A DNA stretch of 64,000 bases from Duganella sp. OV510. GTDB taxonomy: Bacteria; Pseudomonadota; Gammaproteobacteria; Burkholderiales; Burkholderiaceae_D. Location of the stretch: assembly GCF_900100205.1 (NCBI RefSeq), contig NZ_FNEQ01000004.1, forward strand, positions 62,001 through 126,000. Reading direction: 5' to 3'. The notes under the pieces are model-generated. The model did no database searches. It was not told the origin of the DNA and worked only from the letters and a program-made list of their open reading frames with translations. Each line of letters begins with the position of its first letter. Positions within the stretch are counted from its first letter, which is position 1. Position numbers and translations under genes: made by a program. This document shows positions 56,967 to 64,000 of the stretch, piece after piece.

Positions 56967-57524
56967 TCACGCCACGGCGGCGGCGGTGCCGCGCGCCATG
57001 CCGACGATCTCCTCGCTCGACAGCACGCGCTCGATGTCAAGCAGGATGACGAAGCGCCCGCTATACTTGCCCATGCCTGCAATGAAGTCCGGGCGGATGC
57101 GGGTGCCAAACGACGGCGCCGGCTCGATGTCTTCGGCGCCGATTTCCACCACCGCGTTGACCGCGTCCACCAGCATGCCCAGCACCTGCTTGCTGTCGCC
57201 CCCGTCGCCGCCCGCTTCGACGATGACGATGCAGCTGCGCTTGCCGATCACGCTCTGCCCGCGGCCGAAGCGCGCCGACAAGTCCATCACCGGCACCACC
57301 GCGCCGCGCAGGTTGATGACGCCACGCACGCAGTCCGGCATCATCGGCACCGTGGCCAGGCTGCCGTATTCGATGATCTCCTTGATGTGCAGGATGCCCA
57401 CCGCGTATGGTTCTTCGCCCAGCATGAAGGTCAGGAACTGGCTGGGCAGCGCGGCGCCACTTTGCAGCGCGATGATGGCATTGCTGCCGTAGGTGACCAC
57501 ACCGGAGGTATCCATGGCACTCAT
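56967..57524 (-). CDS. cheW: CheW coupling protein
   Basis: The 185-residue CheW has the standard motifs (QFLTFMLGEEPYAVGILHIKEIIEY and CVRGVINLRGAVVPVMDL). It is preceded by AAGGA five bases before the ATG at 57524; an upstream GTG at 57527 would add one residue. It follows CheA by twelve bases and is the second CheW of the cluster, more likely the core coupling protein of this CheA. Confidence 0.94.
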   Translation of the reverse strand: MSAMDTSGVVTYGSNAIIALQSGAALPSQFLTFMLGEEPYAVGILHIKEIIEYGSLATVPMMPDCVRGVINLRGAVVPVMDLSARFGRGQSVIGKRSCIVIVEAGGDGGDSKQVLGMLVDAVNAVVEIGAEDIEPAPSFGTRIRPDFIAGMGKYSGRFVILLDIERVLSSEEIVGMARGTAAAVA

Positions 57525-57536
57525 CACATTCCTTTC

Positions 57537-59693
57537 CTATGCGGCCAGCGCCGCCACGGCACCCTTGCCGGAGACGGTGTTCATCAACGCCGCCACGTCC
57601 AGGATCAGCGCCACTTCACCGCTGCCGAGGATGGTGGAACCGCTGATGCATTTGACTTCGCTGAACATCGGGCTCAAAGGCTTGATCACGGTCTGGAATT
57701 CGCCCAGCAGCGTATCCACCACCAGGCCGGCGCGATGGTTGCCGAACTTGAGCACCACGATACTGTCGCGCCGCGTGGCCGCACCGCCAATGCGGAACAG
57801 CGTGCGCAGGCGCACCAGCGGCAGCACCTGACCGCGCAGGTTGGTATAGTCCTGGCCCGGCTCGGTGGCGTACTCGATGCATTCCTCGATCATGTCCAGC
57901 GGGATGACGAACACCGACGATCCCACCTGCACCAGGAAGCCGTCGATAATGGCCAGCGTCAGTGGCAGCCGCACGGTGACGGTGGTGCCTTGCCCTTCCC
58001 TGCTGCCGACATCGACGCTGCCGCGTAGCGCCTGGATATTCCGCTTCACCACATCCATGCCGACGCCGCGCCCGGACAGGTTGGTGATCTTCTCCGCCGT
58101 CGAGAAGCCGGCTTCGAAGATCAGATTGTAGATTTCGCTGTCGCTCAGTTTGCGCTCCGCGTCCACCAGCCCACGCTCGATGGCCTTGGCCAATATCTTC
58201 TCCTTGCGCAGGCCGCCGCCATCGTCACTGACTTCGATGACGATGCTGCCCGATTCATGGAAGGCGTTCAGCTTGATCATGCCCTTGGCAGGCTTGCCGG
58301 CGGCAACGCGTACCTCGGCCGGCTCGATGCCGTGGTCCATGGCGTTGCGCACCAGGTGCATCAGCGGATCGCCGATTTTTTCCACCACGGTCTTGTCGAG
58401 TTCCGAATCCTCGCCATCGACAATCAGGCCGATGTCCTTGCCCAGTTCTCGCGCCACGTCGTGCACCACGCGCTGGAAGCGGTTGAAGGTGGCGCCTATC
58501 TTCACCATGCGCAGTTCCAGCGCGGCGTCGCGCACATCCTCCACCAATCCGGTCAGCGTCGATGTACATTCCAGCAGTTCGGTGTTCTGTATCTGCTGGC
58601 CGATCATGTTGGCGCGCGCGCCGGCGATAATCAGTTCGCCCACCAGATCGATCAGCCGATCCAGCTTGTCGGAATCGACGCGGATCGAGCGGCTCTCCTG
58701 CGCCTTCTGCTCGCTGACCTGCTTCTGCTTGGCCAGCGCCGCCTCCACCACCACCGGCGGCACATTGCCGGCGTCGACCAGGATGCTGCCCAGCTGCTGC
58801 GGCGCCACTTCCTGCTTGCCGGACTGCTGGTGCAACGCCTCTTCCAGTTCGTGCGCGGTCACGCTGCCGCAGCGGACCAGGATCTCGCCCAGCCGCGCCG
58901 CACGCTCCGGCAGCGAGCGTATCAGGTTGACGTATTCGGAGACCTTGCTGTTCGGCGGGATGATGCGGATCTCGCAGTCGTCCTGCACGAACTCGAACAC
59001 GCCGGCGATGGCCTCGCGGTCGGCCGTGCTGTCGAAGGCGATTTCGAAACCGAGATAGCACAGCTCCGCATCCATTTCATCGGCGGCAGGCAGCGCATCC
59101 GGCAGCGTGGCGATGCCGACCACGCGTCCCAGCTTGCCCAGATAGCGCAGGAAGGCGATCGGGTCCATGCCGTTCTGTAGCACGCCACGGCCGAAGCGCA
59201 GCGAGATGTGCCAGTAGTCGCTGTCGCCGCGCTGCGTATCGATGCGTTCGACGCTGGGCTCCGCATGCACCGCCAGGTGCGCTGGCGCCGCTGGGGCTTC
59301 GCCATCCATGTGGCGGCGCAGCTGCTGTTGCAGCATTTCGCCTTCCGGCGCGGTATCCGGGTCCTGCTCGTGCTGGCCGGCAGCCAGCGCGTCGATCATG
59401 CCGGACAGGTAGTCGCAGCACGACAGCAGCAGCACCACCATTTCGTCATTCAGCGTGACACTGCCGTCGCGCACCTTGTCCAGCAGGCTCTCCACCACAT
59501 GCGTGAAAGCGACGATGTGGTCAAGACTGAACAGGCCCGCCGATCCCTTGATGGTGTGGGCGGCGCGGAAGATGGCGTTGATGGCCTCTCCCTGATCGCC
59601 CGCCAGGTCGACATTGAGCAGCGCGTTCTCCATCTCTTCCAGCAGTTCGCGGCTTTCGGCGATAAATGTCTGTAGCGCGTCATCCAGGTTCAT
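57537..59693 (-). CDS. cheA: Chemotaxis histidine kinase CheA with MshEN-like repeats
   Basis: The 718-residue CheA has an N-terminal HPt domain (H46 in FRAAHTIKGSAG), then a TrpP-like/P2 region. Residues 267-290 and 300-323 form a twin repeat (RLGEILVRCGSVTAHELEEA and QLGSILVDAGNVPPVVVEAA) in the pattern of the c-di-GMP-binding MshEN domain. The dimerisation and ATPase domains (HLVRNAMDHGIE, FHESGSIVIEVSDDGGG, GRGVGMDVVKRNI) follow, then a CheW-like end. The extra repeats are not part of the E. coli CheA layout. It follows the STAS gene by ten bases. Confidence 0.93.
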   Translation of the reverse strand: MNLDDALQTFIAESRELLEEMENALLNVDLAGDQGEAINAIFRAAHTIKGSAGLFSLDHIVAFTHVVESLLDKVRDGSVTLNDEMVVLLLSCCDYLSGMIDALAAGQHEQDPDTAPEGEMLQQQLRRHMDGEAPAAPAHLAVHAEPSVERIDTQRGDSDYWHISLRFGRGVLQNGMDPIAFLRYLGKLGRVVGIATLPDALPAADEMDAELCYLGFEIAFDSTADREAIAGVFEFVQDDCEIRIIPPNSKVSEYVNLIRSLPERAARLGEILVRCGSVTAHELEEALHQQSGKQEVAPQQLGSILVDAGNVPPVVVEAALAKQKQVSEQKAQESRSIRVDSDKLDRLIDLVGELIIAGARANMIGQQIQNTELLECTSTLTGLVEDVRDAALELRMVKIGATFNRFQRVVHDVARELGKDIGLIVDGEDSELDKTVVEKIGDPLMHLVRNAMDHGIEPAEVRVAAGKPAKGMIKLNAFHESGSIVIEVSDDGGGLRKEKILAKAIERGLVDAERKLSDSEIYNLIFEAGFSTAEKITNLSGRGVGMDVVKRNIQALRGSVDVGSREGQGTTVTVRLPLTLAIIDGFLVQVGSSVFVIPLDMIEECIEYATEPGQDYTNLRGQVLPLVRLRTLFRIGGAATRRDSIVVLKFGNHRAGLVVDTLLGEFQTVIKPLSPMFSEVKCISGSTILGSGEVALILDVAALMNTVSGKGAVAALAA

Positions 59694-59703
59694 GGCTCTT
59701 CCC

Positions 59704-60000
59704 TCAAGCGTGTATCAGCACGGCGTCGCCGAAGAAGGCGACCAGGTCCAGCATCTCGAAGATTTCTACAACAGCAGGACTATGCTGCAGCAGATGCAGC
59801 GTGCGCTGCTCGGCGGCAGCGGTCTGCTTGGCCAGCATCAGCACCTGCAAGCCGGCGGTATCCAGTTCCGTCACGGCGGATAAATCGATTTCCAGCACGC
59901 GCGTCTTGCGCAGCGCTTCCAGAATGGTGACTTTCAAATCGGCGGCGCGGTAAATCGTCATTTCGCCATCGAGGGAAATACGGGTGACGTCGTCCGCCAT
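59704..60000 (-). CDS. STAS-domain protein
   Basis: The 98-residue protein is a lone STAS domain with the conserved IDLSAVTELDTAGLQVLMLAK loop; the usual DSxG phosphorylatable Ser is replaced by Thr (DTAG). STAS proteins act as anti-anti-sigma-type switches or scaffold partners. Its place between CheY and CheA suggests a regulatory role in this chemosensory system. No cognate Ser/Thr kinase or phosphatase is seen nearby. Confidence 0.88.
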   Translation of the reverse strand: MADDVTRISLDGEMTIYRAADLKVTILEALRKTRVLEIDLSAVTELDTAGLQVLMLAKQTAAAEQRTLHLLQHSPAVVEIFEMLDLVAFFGDAVLIHA

Positions 60001-60015
60001 GGCGGCCTCCTTGAA

Positions 60016-60384
60016 TTATGGCAGTACCAGCTTGGCCACGGCGCCCAGCAGCACTTCCGGCTTGAAGGGCTTGACTACCCACGCCTTGGCGCCGGCCGCC
60101 TTGCCCTCTTCCTTCTTGCTCTCTTGCGATTCGGTAGTCAGCATGATCACCGGCGTGAACTTATAGTTGGGCAGCTGCTTGAATTGCTTGACGAAAGTGA
60201 TGCCGTCCATATTCGGCATGTTCACATCGCACACCACCAGGTGGATTTTCTGCCCGGTGCATTTGGACAGCGCATCAACGCCATCCCGACCCTCGATCAC
60301 ATCGTAGCCGGCGCCTTTCAGCGCAATGCCGACCACCTGCCGCAGCGAGGCCGAATCGTCGACCACCATAATGGTTTTCCCCAT
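60016..60384 (-). CDS. cheY: CheY-type response regulator
   Basis: The 122-residue single receiver domain has the acidic pair (VVDDS), phosphoacceptor D53 in VCDVNMPNMDG, the switch Thr (MLTTES) and K105-type lysine in VVKPFKP. It would be phosphorylated by CheA and act on the motor or a partner. It lies between a receptor and the STAS gene. Confidence 0.93.
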   Translation of the reverse strand: MGKTIMVVDDSASLRQVVGIALKGAGYDVIEGRDGVDALSKCTGQKIHLVVCDVNMPNMDGITFVKQFKQLPNYKFTPVIMLTTESQESKKEEGKAAGAKAWVVKPFKPEVLLGAVAKLVLP

Positions 60385-60397
60385 CTTTCATGCACTC

Positions 60398-61576
60398 CTA
60401 GAAAAAAGTGATTTCGTCGGCTTCGGAGGCCGCCGGTGCGGCCAGCCTGGCGCCGCTGTGCACGGCGTGTTCTTCCGCCATCGCATAGGTCTTCTGCAAA
60501 TCGTGCATCAGCAGGTCCGGGTCGAGCGGTTCCAGCACACCGCTGTCGATGTAGCGCTGGCGGTTCTCGCGCAGCAGCGGCAGCAGCTGCTCCATATTGG
60601 CGCGCACGTGCGACATCACCTGGCTCACGCGGTCCTGGAATTGCAGCTGCACCAGCGCCTCGCCCACCTCGCCCTGGATGCCGATGCTTTCCTGCTTGAG
60701 CAGCGCGGAGGACTGCACCAGCGCGTCGGTCATTTCGCGGAACTCGTTGAGCACCGCCTCGATCATGCCCTCGGCCGATTGCATCGACTTGTCTTCCGCG
60801 TCGCTCGATTGTTCGGCCGCCTGGCTGGCGGCGAGGATGGCGCTGCTGATCAGGCCCACGCGGTTGGTGATCTCCTTGCCGGTTTCGGCGGAGCGCATCG
60901 ACAGCATGCGCACCTCGGTCGCCACCACCGCAAAGCCGGCGCCGGCCGGGCCGGCGCGCGCCGCCTCGATAGCGGCGTTCAGCGCCAGCAGATTGGTTTG
61001 CGCTGCGATGCTGGCCACGCCTTCAGCCATGCCGCGCAATTCGCGCGTAAAGCGTTCCAGGTCCTTGATCTGCGCCAGCATGGCGTGCTTGGAAGCCATC
61101 GCTGATTTCATCGACGCCACCACGGAGCCCAGCCGCTGCTCGCTGTGTGAAAACACTTCGGTCATCGTGTGGTCTCCCTGGCCACTACCGCCAGAGACGT
61201 GCAAGGCGTTGTCCAGCTTGTCGACGATGCTGGAGAAGCGCGAAGCCAGGTCGGACACTGCTTCTTCCATTTGCGTACGCGAGTTTTCGATATGCCGGCA
61301 CCACACCGGCAGCACGGCGTCGCCGAAGCGTTCGCGTCCTTCGAGGTAGTTGTCGATCATGGCGTGGTCGCCGCTGGCGCTGGCCGGGGCGAAGCCGCTG
61401 TCGCGGGTCAGCCATGCGGCGGCGGCCAGCAACAGCGCCGCCCAGATCAATGTGGCCCATCCCCACGCGCTCCAGCCCGCCACGATGGTTCCCAGCGCGC
61501 CCGCTGCGGCCAGGCCGAACGAGACTACTGTTTTGCTACGCAATCCGCTTTGACTGATCACTGGACGCCACCCCAC
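60398..61576 (-). CDS. Methyl-accepting chemotaxis-like protein, short cytoplasmic type
   Basis: The 392-residue receptor has two close N-terminal helices (about 18-57) and almost no periplasmic loop, so it probably senses within the membrane or cytoplasm. Its signalling domain has [23 protein letters not shown] and a shortened hairpin. It ends ADEITFF, an acidic/aromatic tail related to those at 49446 and 51590. It is the first gene of the che core set, fourteen bases before cheY. Confidence 0.88.
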   Translation of the reverse strand: MGWRPVISQSGLRSKTVVSFGLAAAGALGTIVAGWSAWGWATLIWAALLLAAAAWLTRDSGFAPASASGDHAMIDNYLEGRERFGDAVLPVWCRHIENSRTQMEEAVSDLASRFSSIVDKLDNALHVSGGSGQGDHTMTEVFSHSEQRLGSVVASMKSAMASKHAMLAQIKDLERFTRELRGMAEGVASIAAQTNLLALNAAIEAARAGPAGAGFAVVATEVRMLSMRSAETGKEITNRVGLISSAILAASQAAEQSSDAEDKSMQSAEGMIEAVLNEFREMTDALVQSSALLKQESIGIQGEVGEALVQLQFQDRVSQVMSHVRANMEQLLPLLRENRQRYIDSGVLEPLDPDLLMHDLQKTYAMAEEHAVHSGARLAAPAASEADEITFF

Positions 61577-61649
61577 TGTAGTAGCCGGGCGCTGCGTTGA
61601 ACAACGCCTTCGGGAAGGTCCACTGTAGCGCAGAAATCCACACGCGTGC

Positions 61650-61675
61650 CATGATGCACGCGTGAAAGCCGCCGC
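61650..61675. other. Inverted repeat between two receptor genes
   Basis: On the minus strand CACGCGTGC pairs with GCACGCGTG around a six-base loop, within the 122-base gap after the receptor at 61699. No T-tract follows, so it is a weak terminator or mRNA structure. Confidence 0.4.
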
Positions 61676-61698
61676 TGTTGCAGCGATACAACCGCTGG

Positions 61699-63306
61699 CT
61701 AGGTCAGCAGTGGGCGTGCTGCGCTGCGCAATGCGGAACGCGACATGCCGCCGTCCTCCAGCTTGAAAATGCTGACCGCCTGCGCCAGCTGCGCCGCCTG
61801 GTCCTGCATGGCGCCCGCCGCTGCGGCCGCCTGCTCGACCAGCGCAGCGTTTTGCTGCGTCACATGATCCATCTGCGAAATCGCCACATTGATTTGCTCG
61901 ATGCCATGGGTCTGCTCGACGCTGGCGTTGCTGATCTCGGCCATGATGGACGTCACGCGCTGGATGCTGTCGACCACCTCGTCCATGGTGCTGCCGGCCT
62001 GGCCCACCAGGCGCGTGCCCGCCTCCACCTTGCCGACCGAATCATCGATCAGCGCCTTGATCTCCCTGGCGGCGCCGGCCGAGCGCTGCGCCAGGTTGCG
62101 CACCTCGGAGGCCACCACCGCAAAGCCACGCCCTTGTTCGCCGGCGCGCGCGGCTTCCACCGCAGCGTTCAGCGCCAGGATATTGGTCTGGAACGCGATG
62201 CCGTCGATCACGCCGATGATGTCGACGATTTTCTTCGACGAAGCGTCGATCGAGGCCATGGTCTGCACCACGTCCGACACCACCGCGCCGCCGCGCTGCG
62301 CCACCTCGGCGGCGTTGCCCGCCAGCTGGCTGGCCTGGCGCGCGTTGTCGGCGTTCTGCTTGACGGTGCTGGTCAGTTCTTCCATTGAAGAGGCCGTCTC
62401 TTCCAGCGAGCTGGCCTGCTCCTCGGTGCGCGATGACAGATCCATATTGCCAGCGGCAATTTCGGTCGACGCCGTGGTGATCGTATCGGTGCCGCTGCGC
62501 ACCTCGCCGACAATGCGCACCAGGCTGGATGACATACGGTTCAATGCGTACAGCAGCTTGCCCGGCTCGTCCTTGCTGAAATCATCGGCGCTACGCTGCG
62601 GATTGCCGGCGAGATCGCCTTCGGCCACCCGCTCGGCCAGCGCCACCGCCTCGTTGATCGGGCCGGTGATGCCTTGGGTCAGCCACCAGGCGAAGGCCAT
62701 GCCGAACAGCACCACCAGCACCGCCAGCAGCAATAGCTGGTTGCGGCTTTGCGCGGCGATCTGATCGATATTGGCTGCCGCCAGGTCGATCTGCTTGCGC
62801 TGGTGGTCGAGGATCTGTTGCAGCTTCCCTTCGTACACCTTGGTCGCCGGCAGGAACACCTGGTCCATCAGGCGCGACGCTTCGGCCGGATCGCCGGCGG
62901 TCTTGGCCTTGGTCAGGGCATCGCGCGAATCCAGGTAAGCCTTGCGGGCGCCGTTCAGTTCCACCATCAAGGGCTTGTCGTCCTCGTTGGTGAGTGCTTC
63001 GATCTGCTTGATCAGTGTTTGCGAGTGCGAGGTGGCGGCCTTGGTTTCTTCAGCGAAGAAGCCGGCCAGCGACGGATCGGCGCTCTTGGCGATGGCGCTG
63101 GCACGACGGATGCCGGTGGCGACGTTGCGCGCCCAGTCGGACACCATGCGCTCCTTGGCCAGTGGTTGCGCCATCATGGCGCGCGTGGCGTCAGCCACGC
63201 CTTGCAGACGGTAAATGCCCAACCCTGTGTTCAGGATGAGTATGGCCAGAATGATGGTAAAGCCCAGTGCCATGCGGCGGCCGATGCTGAGATCGGTAAT
63301 CTTCAT
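61699..63306 (-). CDS. Methyl-accepting chemotaxis protein
   Basis: The 535-residue receptor has TM1 (about 12-32), a periplasmic four-helix-bundle domain, TM2 (about 190-212), HAMP and a signalling domain with [19 protein letters not shown]. It starts [16 protein letters not shown] at 63306 and ends RSAARPLLT without the acidic/aromatic tail of the other cluster receptors. It is upstream of the che core set on the same strand, separated by a 122-base gap. The ligand is unknown. Confidence 0.92.
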   Translation of the reverse strand: MKITDLSIGRRMALGFTIILAILILNTGLGIYRLQGVADATRAMMAQPLAKERMVSDWARNVATGIRRASAIAKSADPSLAGFFAEETKAATSHSQTLIKQIEALTNEDDKPLMVELNGARKAYLDSRDALTKAKTAGDPAEASRLMDQVFLPATKVYEGKLQQILDHQRKQIDLAAANIDQIAAQSRNQLLLLAVLVVLFGMAFAWWLTQGITGPINEAVALAERVAEGDLAGNPQRSADDFSKDEPGKLLYALNRMSSSLVRIVGEVRSGTDTITTASTEIAAGNMDLSSRTEEQASSLEETASSMEELTSTVKQNADNARQASQLAGNAAEVAQRGGAVVSDVVQTMASIDASSKKIVDIIGVIDGIAFQTNILALNAAVEAARAGEQGRGFAVVASEVRNLAQRSAGAAREIKALIDDSVGKVEAGTRLVGQAGSTMDEVVDSIQRVTSIMAEISNASVEQTHGIEQINVAISQMDHVTQQNAALVEQAAAAAGAMQDQAAQLAQAVSIFKLEDGGMSRSALRSAARPLLT

Positions 63307-63375
63307 GCGGTCCCCTGATTGCTTACGAGTAGTTGTTCAATAGTAACTCAGAACCTCGGGCGCGGCGATGACTTG

Positions 63376-63389
63376 TTCAACTGGTTGAA
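63376..63389. promoter_or_regulatory. 14-base palindrome in the receptor/Crp intergenic region
   Basis: TTCAAC-TG-GTTGAA is a perfect 6-2-6 palindrome about 70 bases upstream of the receptor start. The 219-base gap to the Crp/Fnr gene otherwise shows no convincing promoter on either strand. Confidence 0.3.
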
Positions 63390-63525
63390 GTTTCAAACAA
63401 TTTTTAAACTTTCATTCTAATCTGCAACAAATATTGTGTATTGGACTTTGAAAACGTTTACACTTTCAAGTTCAATTTGTACGGCCATTTACATAGGCCG
63501 CTCCCGCCACTCCTAAACAACTGAG

Positions 63526-64000
63526 ATGAGCAACGCATTCCTAGAACACCGCGCGAAATACCGCGAAGTCGTGTCACGCCGCTACGGCGTCACTCCCGAA
63601 CTTTATGATGAGGCCAGCCGCCTGCTGGCGCCGCTGACGTCGGCGTTCAGCCTGCGCAAGGGCGAATACCTGCAGCGCATCGGCACGCCAGCGCAATATG
63701 TGCACTGGCTGCACAGCGGCGTGGCCCGCACCGGTTTCATTACCGAAGCTGGCAACGAGGTGACGTTGCACTTCCAGACCGACGGCGACGCGGTCGGCGC
63801 GCATGACGACCTGCTGCGCGCGCGCGAAGCGGAACCAGCGCTGAATTTTGTTGTGGCGGAAACCGCCATCCATGGCTTCCGCCTGGACTGGATGGAAGTG
63901 TTGAACCTGTATCGCGGCAACACCAACCTGCGCGACTATTACCTCGGTGCGGCCCAGCGCAGCATCATGGACCAGAGCCGCCGCCTGTACCTGAACGCCT
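63526..64000 (+). CDS. Crp/Fnr-family transcriptional regulator (partial, C-terminus off the window)
   Basis: About 158 codons are visible from the ATG at 63526 (MSNAFLEHRAKYREVVSRRY). The product is a cNMP-binding-type beta-roll: LRKGEYLQRIGTPAQYVHWLHSG, followed by VARTGFITEAGNEVTLHFQTDGDAVGAHDDLL. The layout fits the sensory half of a Crp/Fnr regulator; the DNA-binding helix-turn-helix would lie beyond position 64000. No Fe-S cysteines or canonical cAMP-site arginine pattern are obvious, so the effector is unknown. Confidence 0.75.
   Translation, partial: MSNAFLEHRAKYREVVSRRYGVTPELYDEASRLLAPLTSAFSLRKGEYLQRIGTPAQYVHWLHSGVARTGFITEAGNEVTLHFQTDGDAVGAHDDLLRAREAEPALNFVVAETAIHGFRLDWMEVLNLYRGNTNLRDYYLGAAQRSIMDQSRRLYLNA

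Overview
The window looks like a GC-rich chromosome segment from a Gram-negative betaproteobacterium, most likely Oxalobacteraceae (Massilia/Duganella/Janthinobacterium group). This rests on the str/S10 gene order rpsL-rpsG-fusA-tuf-rpsJ, two large TonB-dependent receptors, many chemoreceptors, and recognisable family sequences. The genus is inferred, since no search could be run. No tRNA, rRNA, IS element, integrase or CRISPR array was seen. Almost all DNA is coding and every intergenic gap is shorter than 300 bases.

Layout. (1) 1-15028: the ribosomal str and S10 operons on the minus strand. They are normally contiguous, but here they are split between rpsJ and rplC by about 7.5 kb. The split carries a DUF817 membrane protein, a siderophore-interacting flavoprotein, a ROK regulator, a TonB receptor and a JmjC-type cupin protein. 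A strong terminator follows rpsJ and rplC has its own promoter. (2) 15100-19466: a phosphoethanolamine transferase translationally coupled to a nitrilase-family hydrolase, then a chemoreceptor. (3) 19543-21908: a GbsR/MarR regulator, an SDR/DoxX-like protein and a DUF2269 membrane protein, with two copies of an 8-4-8 palindromic operator. (4) 22012-24063: a tail-anchored coiled-coil protein built from 33-bp (11-residue) repeats, overlapping convergently with a membrane-anchored MutS-like ATPase. (5) 24234-32355: a MacB-type ABC efflux system (adaptor, ATPase, two permeases), an NtrC-type response regulator, its histidine kinase and a spermidine-synthase-like protein, all tightly packed. (6) 32609-35041: a second TonB receptor.

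(7) 35014-48337: the most interesting locus, a ten-gene minus-strand operon. It encodes two tandem TldD/PmbA protease pairs (both TldD-like members carry Tat signals), DUF4159, a MoxR ATPase, DUF58, a BatA-like membrane protein, a DUF4175-like protein with a histidine-rich stretch, and a membrane protein with a glutamine-amidotransferase-like region. It reads as a candidate envelope protease plus MoxR/vWA-type maturation system. Upstream lie four GTGTCCG direct repeats at one-turn spacing, shared with a divergent exported methyltransferase-like gene.

(8) 49446-63306: a chemosensory cluster on the minus strand. It holds receptors, CheY, an STAS protein, CheA, two CheW, CheR, CheD, CheB and a REC-EAL protein. 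CheA carries a twin-repeat region resembling the c-di-GMP-binding MshEN fold, and three receptors share acidic/aromatic C-terminal tails. (9) 63526-64000: the start of a Crp/Fnr-type regulator that runs off the window.
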